Origin: Pelargonium cotyledonis
Taxonomy: Eukaryota; Streptophyta; Magnoliopsida; Geraniales; Geraniaceae
Direction of reading: 5' to 3'
Assembly (NCBI GenBank): GCA_036897625.1
Contig: JAYMTA010000618.1
Location: 1 to 25,995 of the forward strand
Length of the DNA stretch: 25,995 bases
Each line of letters starts with the position of its first letter. Positions within the stretch are counted from its first letter, which is position 1. Positions 20,260-25,995 of the stretch are shown piece by piece. Position numbers and translations under genes: made by a program. The notes under the pieces are model-generated. The model ran no database searches. It was not told the DNA's origin and saw nothing but the letters and a program-made list of their open reading frames with translations.

Positions 20260-23200
20260 TCAAGCTCCAAACAACCTAAAAAAGTTCAACTGGTATTGAG
20301 TATTGAGAAATTTGTTCCATAATGCTATATTGAAATGTTGTCAAATCCTACCTCAGTAGCAGAGATTGTGAGCGCCTGGTACTGTGACACACAACAAATG
20401 TTTAAATAAATTAGCTTCATCAATGATTGACAGAGGTTCACAAAAATATATAAAAGTTTGCTGTTAGACCTCTGTGTGGGCTGTGGTTTCATGGATGGCT
20501 TTGCAACTGGTTTTGGAGATTCATCTTTCAGGATGGGCACATTCTTCACCTGTAACAACAATGTCATATATAAATATCAGGCACTGCAGAGCAATATATA
20601 TCATTTGAGCAATTGACATAAGGTGTTTGTTCCTCCAGAGGTTTCATGTTCGAGCCTCATTTGGTACGCTTGTTTATCAAAAGAAAAAGCATACCAAGTT
20701 CCGGAAAATGAGATTGAAGAACATTTGAATGTATCTTTGCTTTGCCTGCTTCTGGTCCTTGTTCAACTGCCTCCAAAAGCTATAAATACACCCCATATTC
20801 AACACCTTGTTTGCATATATCTTCCATGTGTAGCTACAGCCAAGATACACAAAATATTACAGTACGTAAATATGTAATGAAACTATGGATTGTTATGTGA
20901 AGATATATATATATATATATATATATATAATGAAACAATGCATACCATTCATTTATCCTGTTTAAGCCCTGCACTGAGAATGTGTTCCAATATTCAGGAT
21001 CCACCTTGCACTTCTCGAAGAAATCAGCGATCTTGTTGCTTGCCTCGTCTCCATTGTTCGGATCAATGTGGAAGCCTGATACACCATCTACTATAATTTC
21101 TGCTGGACCTCCTTGGTTGGTTGCAAATGTAGGTAGTCCACAGTTCATTGCTTCGATGACTGTAAGGCCAAATGCTTCGTACAGCGCAGGTTGCACGAAA
21201 GCTCCTTTAGTGTCAGCAATGCATCGGTATAGTTCTCCATTTCTGTGCCTGTCAGTTTGTGCTGCTATCCATCTGATCTGACCCTTGAGCTGGTACTTTT
21301 CGACCAATGCGTGCATCTTTCTTATCTCAGCCATTTCCTCTCTATCCTTTGATTTGGTAGGATCAAAGAACCCTCCAACAATCACCAAATTAACCAAGTT
21401 TCTTAATCTTTTGTTCTTGCCATACCACTCAGTCAATCCTGTGATGTTCTTCACTGTATCGAGCCTTGCCATAGAGAATATAATGGGTTTCTTCTTGTCA
21501 GCCAGGAAGCCACTATTTTTAAAGAATGGTAATTGTTAGATATGTTAGCAGCATGAAGTGCATGGTTTTGAAGTTTCAACTCTCAAGGACTTACATGTGT
21601 TCATCATTATCCACTTTACTATACAGCAATTCTTCGATGGCGGGATAGAATGATGAGAGTCTCTTCTGTGTCTCTGTGAAGGGAAAGTACACAGTTTGGT
21701 CTGCCCCGGGAGCCGCAATGTTGAATTTGGGATCAAAGACATTGATGCCTGAAACAACTCTACAGAGTCCCGGAAGAGTAAATGCAGCATGACTCTCATA
21801 TTGTCCAGGCCTATCTTTGCTGGATTCAAGAAAGTGTGAACTCAAGGTTAATATAAAAAGAACTTGTGCATGTAGTGGATAAACAAAAACAAGCTGTTAA
21901 TGTGGAATATTTTCTTACCTTCCTGCAATTTCCTGGTATGTGCTTGCTATGACAAAATCAGTTGCATTCATCGATATAGTATCAGCTGTGAATTGACAAG
22001 AGAAGTGATACTTAGGGTCTAGCTCCTTCCATTTGATGTCTGAATCTTCATATTTAGTCTTTTCCAAAGCATGTGCTATTGTTCCCTGCATATAGTTCAG
22101 TTGGTTAAGCATTGGATGCCAGAAAAATCATGTCAAAGCTACTTACATTAATGAGTGATCAAATTAAGATACCTGAGTTATGCCTAATTTACTAGCCATG
22201 AGAGATGCTACCAAGTTTCCATCAGTATAGTTTCCAATAATAAGATCTGGTTTTCCTTCCATGAGGTCTATGATCTTGGCTGTGGCATCCTATAGTGACA
22301 TCGAGAAGACAGATTAAAAGGTTAAAAACTCGAGTATATAATGCTGGTAATCAGTGAAAGGTGTTGTAGGTGATACATGCCTGAGTAAACTTTTCAAGAT
22401 AGGGATAAATGTCGAAACGCGAAACCCAATGGTGGAGGATCCCATTTTCTGTCCTGAATGGCACGCGAAGGATATTCGAGTGCTTGGTACCAATAATAGC
22501 CTCCATCTCTTGGTTGCACTTAGTTCCCTTGGCATCGGGTATGAGTCGCGTGACCTGTTATATTCAACTACAAGTTACAAAACACCATCCACCTGAACAA
22601 AAACAAACCTTTGCTGAATCTGGCAACTCACCACAAGAATCTGAGGTTTCACATTCAACCCTTGCTGCTTGATTCTCATGAGCAATTCCTCCTCCATTGC
22701 TCTTACTTGATCCAAAATGTAAACCACCTGTTTAATGAAAAAAGTTCGACAAAAGTTTAACATTTTTTGCTTGTTTTTGCTGATGTAACACATGAAAACT
22801 ATGTCTTTGCTGAGAGTTAGTTTGGCATTTATACTTGTCCTCCGGTGTCTGGTAAGCCGAGCACATCAGCTTGTCCAAAGTAGCCATGAGGAGAGAAAAT
22901 TACAACATTGAATATTGTTGGAAGCCTGCTGAAAAATCTCTCCATACTAACATGATCCGGCGCTTGGAGAACTTCTGAGAGCCATCTTGCTGTCTCCTTA
23001 GCCCTTCCCGCGGTATCACCCCAACCCTTCTCGAAGCCCCACTCCTTGAACCTGTCAAGGATTTGGTGTCAGGATCAAAGGTTGAAGGAAATGTAAAGGT
23101 TTCTCAAGAACAAGATTCACTACCTGAGCTCAAAGTTGCTAAAAGGAGTGTCCTTGGGAACTGCTGAGAGGTAAACATCAGCTACTATCAGTGCCATCTG

Positions 23201-24088
23201 AAGCTTGGCAGGGGTGTTGAGGGTATCATTGAGCATAAGTTTCTGCATATCACACAAAAGGATTAGAAACCATGATACATTTTCTGCATGATATTGGCTT
23301 ATTTGCATCAAGTTTTCACATACTTCTCCTTGATGACTCATTGATAGCAAGTAATCCACAAGAGGCTGTGCTCTTTGCAAGCTATCACCTAGCTTTGAAG
23401 TCATGAACTTTGAAACATATTCAACTCCATTTCCTATTGAAGTTGATAGGGTGAGGTGTGGCAGTGGGGAATCATAAGCTCCAAAATCTACTTCCAATGC
23501 ATTTTCATCCTTAGCCCTGCAATAATCAGATTCATTATAGCAAAAAGGAGCTCATAAATTAGGTTTTTGGAGCTACATTTCAAGAAGAGTACTACATACC
23601 AGCTCTCATCGTATATCATTTCCTTGAATTTCAAGAACTCTGTGACAGTAATGCCCTCAACTGAAAGATCTTCAGAGTTAACCTTAACAAACTCCCAAAA
23701 CCCAGGATTCGGCCTAATGGCAAAAGCTACATAAGGCGGCACAACAACAGCTTCCTGCAAATGAAGATTTTCATGTAAAAATAGCATCAGCAAAGTAAGC
23801 AATTTTATAAACTCTCTCATTTTTATCGGCTAAAGCCTAAATGTGAACCTGGGTGGAGCACAAGATGTAACCAAGCATGCCCTCCAAGACTTGTGTCCTC
23901 TCCACCTTGTCTTCTATCACTTTCTCCATTTCACCCATCAAACGGTGAAGTTTCATGATCCTCCTTCCGTTCTCAACGTACCTCGCGAAGCACCTCTTCA
24001 TATGGTACCGGCTCTGCCTCAGGGCCTCTGGCATGGTATCAGCTATGGACTCAGACCTCATCAAGTTATTGTTGGGTGTAGAAGCCAT
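20260..24088 (-). CDS. SUS6: Sucrose synthase, SUS5/6-type clade, 15 exons
   Basis: Exons in transcript order: 24088-23849, 23754-23600, 23516-23324, 23242-23124, 23051-22835, 22727-22632, 22554-22381, 22289-22173, 22085-21919, 21819-21595, 21512-20946, 20833-20695, 20549-20470, 20381-20352, 20275-20260. The sum is 2535 nt, giving 844 aa. The enzyme reversibly converts sucrose and UDP to UDP-glucose and fructose (GT4 family, GT-B fold). Visible features: LMRSES near the N-terminus, which fits the LxRxxS kinase motif at Ser14; the substrate loop [17 protein letters not shown] (ending at 308); MARLDTVKN with catalytic-type Arg584 and Lys589; and the E-x7-E motif Glu680/Glu688 in EAFGLTVIE. The N-terminus ([20 protein letters not shown]) and the extended Lys/Pro-rich tail ending RLFGA mark the SUS5/6 clade, in Arabidopsis linked to sieve-element callose supply; the exact orthologue is uncertain. 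Intron 7 has a GC donor. The last two exons carry only 30 and 16 coding nt. Confidence 0.94.
20610..20692 (+). mobile_element. SINE-like fragment in SUS intron 12
   Basis: TGACATAAGGTG followed by CCTCCAGAGG and a B-box-like TGTTCGAGCC resembles a tRNA-derived SINE head, antisense to the SUS gene. It fills most of the 145-nt intron 20550-20694, next to the exon 12 donor. Boundaries are approximate. Confidence 0.35.
20903..20929. repeat. (AT)13 microsatellite in SUS intron 11
   Basis: A pure AT dinucleotide run inside the 112-nt intron 20834-20945, about 16 nt from the exon 11 donor. It is likely to be length-polymorphic. Confidence 0.85.
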
Positions 24089-24191
24089 GAAGTTGACCAG
24101 AAAATTAAAAAGTTGTAAGAGAACTCAAAAGATAATGAATCTTTTGATGAGAGAGAGAGCAGTTTGGTTTCTAAAGCCCAAGAGGTGCAAC

Positions 24192-24198
24192 ATTTATA
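24192..24198 (-). promoter_or_regulatory. TATA box of the sucrose synthase gene
   Basis: TATAAAT on the minus strand, about 105 nt upstream of the SUS ATG at 24088. A start site 30 nt downstream would give a leader of roughly 75 nt containing a CT-rich tract (24150-24160). Spacing and sequence fit a plant core promoter. Confidence 0.6.
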
Positions 24199-25019
24199 GA
24201 ACTCTAGCTATTGTCTAATTGTTGTTCATGGTAGGTTGCTTTCATTGATATTTTGGAATTGTGAGGCTGGAAAAAGGAGAATGCAAGACAGAGACAAAGA
24301 ACATTCCTTAAAAGTGATGAGAGAAGGGAAAGAAAATAATTTGGTATTGGAGATTCCTGGTTGGAAGCAAAGGCTATATGTGGTTTGATTGGTGGTTATA
24401 GTATAATTCCTTTCTTCTTTCCATTTCTTATTCTGGTATACTATATTCATATGAGCTTGCCTTGCACAACCATCTTCTTGGCAATGTTTGCTTTCCTGCT
24501 CATTCAAAATATTCATTTTCTTTGCTCATCTTTCGCTAGCAATATTGTTGGAAGTAATTTTATGTTAATAACCAACATGTCAATATGCTTTTGGCAAACA
24601 ATTCATTCCAAGTTAAATATATCACTTGGCGAAATAGTATGGCACTTGTGTTTAAATATAAGACTTGTTTTGTAAATTTGGGGCTTGAATATCAGTTCAT
24701 CTAGATAAACTTGACAAAAAATAAAAAAAGTTGACATTACCAAACTAAGTCACAATAGAAAGCAATACAATTGTTAAATTCTTGTTGTTTACAACCTGAA
24801 CTCCTGAAGCACTTAAACGTGCCACTATGTCAAGAAAGGATGTCAATCTCCACCTATGTCTCTAGAGTCGCTTATAAATATGATTATAATAATTATTATG
24901 AATAATATATGTAAATTGATCATTTTTTTTAAACGTTCAACTTATCTTAACAAAATAGTCAACCTGATTTAATGTATACTATTGACCTACCAGCCAAGTT
25001 AATTATAAGTTACAGATTG
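24199..25019. other. SUS upstream flank
   Basis: AT-rich DNA upstream of the SUS TATA box. No gene was recognised; a hydrophobic open frame on + (24361-24675) has no family resemblance. It presumably contains SUS promoter elements, none of which was assigned. Confidence 0.45.
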
Positions 25020-25579
25020 GCCAACCTAAATTAGTTATAGTAGTAGTAGTCGCCGTCAACATCCGCCGGAATTCGCCACCAACAGCTGCCAATTTCGCAC
25101 CAAATTTCTCTTTCTCTGTGATAAGGTCCAATTCTCAAAGTTCTCAATGGTGAGGTCTTGAGGAATAAGAGCAGACAGAATTCATTAATGAAAGGAAGAG
25201 AAAGAGTAGACCAGATTCAGAAAGCATAGATAGAGAGGGGACAGAGAGAGGGGGGAGAGAGAGAGAGGAGAGAGGGAGAGAGAGAGAAAGAAAGAGAGAC
25301 AAATTTGGCTGAATAATTCTTTTGTTGCCTTTTCATTAATTCTCAGTACTACTTAACAGAAATGACAGAAGGTGCTATCTTACGTGCTACCAAAGCTACA
25401 GCTAGCATATTCCCTTAATGGGTTACTCTACTTAAATATCCAAACAATCATAAGAGCCCAACATGTTAATTGGCCCAATAACAAAACAAAAGCCCAAGCA
25501 ACTAAACATAACATAACAAAAATAACTACAGATAATTATATCTTGTATCAATGCCCACTTTTTCAAACGATCCTTGTCC
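25020..25579 (-). other. Possible LTR-like region downstream of gypsy pol
   Basis: On the minus strand this follows the end of the gypsy polyprotein, where a polypurine tract and 3' LTR would be expected. It contains a TATA-like TATTTAAG (about 25430), a long CT-rich tract (GA on +, 25231-25300), and further on TTGGACCTTATCACAGAG, which loosely recalls the TGGTATCAGAG primer-binding site of plant LTR elements. No second LTR lies inside the window, so limits cannot be fixed. Confidence 0.3.
25231..25300 (+). repeat. GA-rich microsatellite tract
   Basis: An imperfect (GA)n run with interspersed G and A, purine-only for about 70 nt apart from a single C near the start. It lies in the LTR-like region. 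Confidence 0.75.
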
Positions 25580-25995
25580 TCAAGGATCAAATAAGGGAAA
25601 CCTTTGCTGCAGATCATACAAGAACTCCCATGTAGCATCTTCGGGAAAAGAATTACTCCATTGCACCAATACCTGGGTTGCAGCTCTGTTGCCTCTCTTG
25701 ACTATTCTCTTGTCCAGCACTACCTCAGGGATCTTAGCCAATTCATCTTCTTGATCAATCAGTGGTAGATTGTACTGAGTAGGAGCATTCCCTACATGGA
25801 GTTTCAGCTGAGAAATATGGAAAGTGGAATGTATCCTTGCACCCTGTGGCAGCTGCAGTGTATATACCACCTCTCCTACTCAAGCAATGATTTCGAAAGG
25901 CCCAAAATACTTAGGGTGAGAGCTTCTGGTTAATCCTCCTTGCCACCGAAGATTGCCTATAAGGAAAAAGTTTGACATAAACCTTGTCTCCCACC
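25580..25995 (-). pseudogene. Ty3/gypsy pol 3' end (integrase C-terminus and chromodomain), broken, truncated by window
   Basis: The minus strand from the window edge encodes the end of a Ty3/gypsy polyprotein: the GDKVYVKLFPYRQ motif of the integrase C-terminal region, then YTLQLPQGARIHSTFHISQL, then a chromodomain-like stretch (VQWSNSFPEDATWE) ending at the stop 25580-25582. Chromodomains of this kind guide integration in chromoviruses. The frame is broken twice: a one-base shift at about 25911-25913 and an in-frame TGA at 25880-25882. The copy is therefore inactive. The rest of the element lies beyond the right edge. Confidence 0.85.

Noticed and set aside
24361-24675. Hydrophobic 104-codon frame on +
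   Set aside because: Hydrophobicity follows from T-rich DNA; no known motif, no supporting exons.
1-25995. CRISPR array, bacterial operon, phage or plasmid features
   Set aside because: No regularly spaced repeats, and every coding region is an intron-containing plant nuclear gene or transposon.

Overview
The window looks like nuclear DNA from a flowering plant, most likely a eudicot. Evidence: AT-rich intergenic DNA, multi-exon genes with short GT-AG introns, plant-only protein families (NAC transcription factor, PRAF/RLD, clade III sucrose synthase, ALIS) and degraded plant transposons. It is not a bacterial or viral segment. The species cannot be named from the sequence alone.

Layout, left to right. 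(1) 1-2600 is AT-rich intergenic DNA with a truncated repeat-like edge and a SINE-like fragment. (2) 2740-7814 (+) is a nine-exon PH-RCC1-FYVE-BRX protein (PRAF/RLD family, 1084 aa). (3) 7815-11229 is intergenic: a decayed CACTA-type element, a foldback, a twin G-box palindrome and a long CT-rich leader. (4) 11230-14182 (+) is a six-exon NAC transcription factor (661 aa) with a C-terminal hydrophobic segment. (5) 14544-14615 is a decayed tRNA-Glu-type gene whose anticodon now reads UUG. (6) 15296-18507 (-) is an eight-exon ALIS/CDC50 flippase beta subunit (350 aa). (7) 18771-20122 is a non-autonomous DNA transposon with 46-bp terminal inverted repeats that fills almost the whole ALIS-SUS gap. 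(8) 20260-24088 (-) is a fifteen-exon sucrose synthase of the SUS5/6 type (844 aa) with one GC-AG intron. (9) 25580-25995 (-) is the broken 3' end of a Ty3/gypsy polyprotein with chromodomain, cut by the window edge, next to a GA-rich, LTR-like tract.

The four protein genes are independent single-copy-style plant genes, with no operon logic. PRAF and NAC run on +, ALIS and SUS on -, so NAC and ALIS are convergent, while the SUS 3' end faces the ALIS promoter. PRAF (phosphoinositide and trafficking), ALIS (lipid flipping) and SUS (sucrose cleavage) need not act together. Gene models were built by hand from reading-frame continuity across splice sites and recognition of family motifs. All exon sums close in frame. 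I found no convincing undescribed multi-gene system. The most useful leads are the transposon placed between the SUS 3' end and the ALIS promoter, the GC-AG intron, the anticodon-altered tRNA relic, the tail-anchored NAC and the twin G-box.
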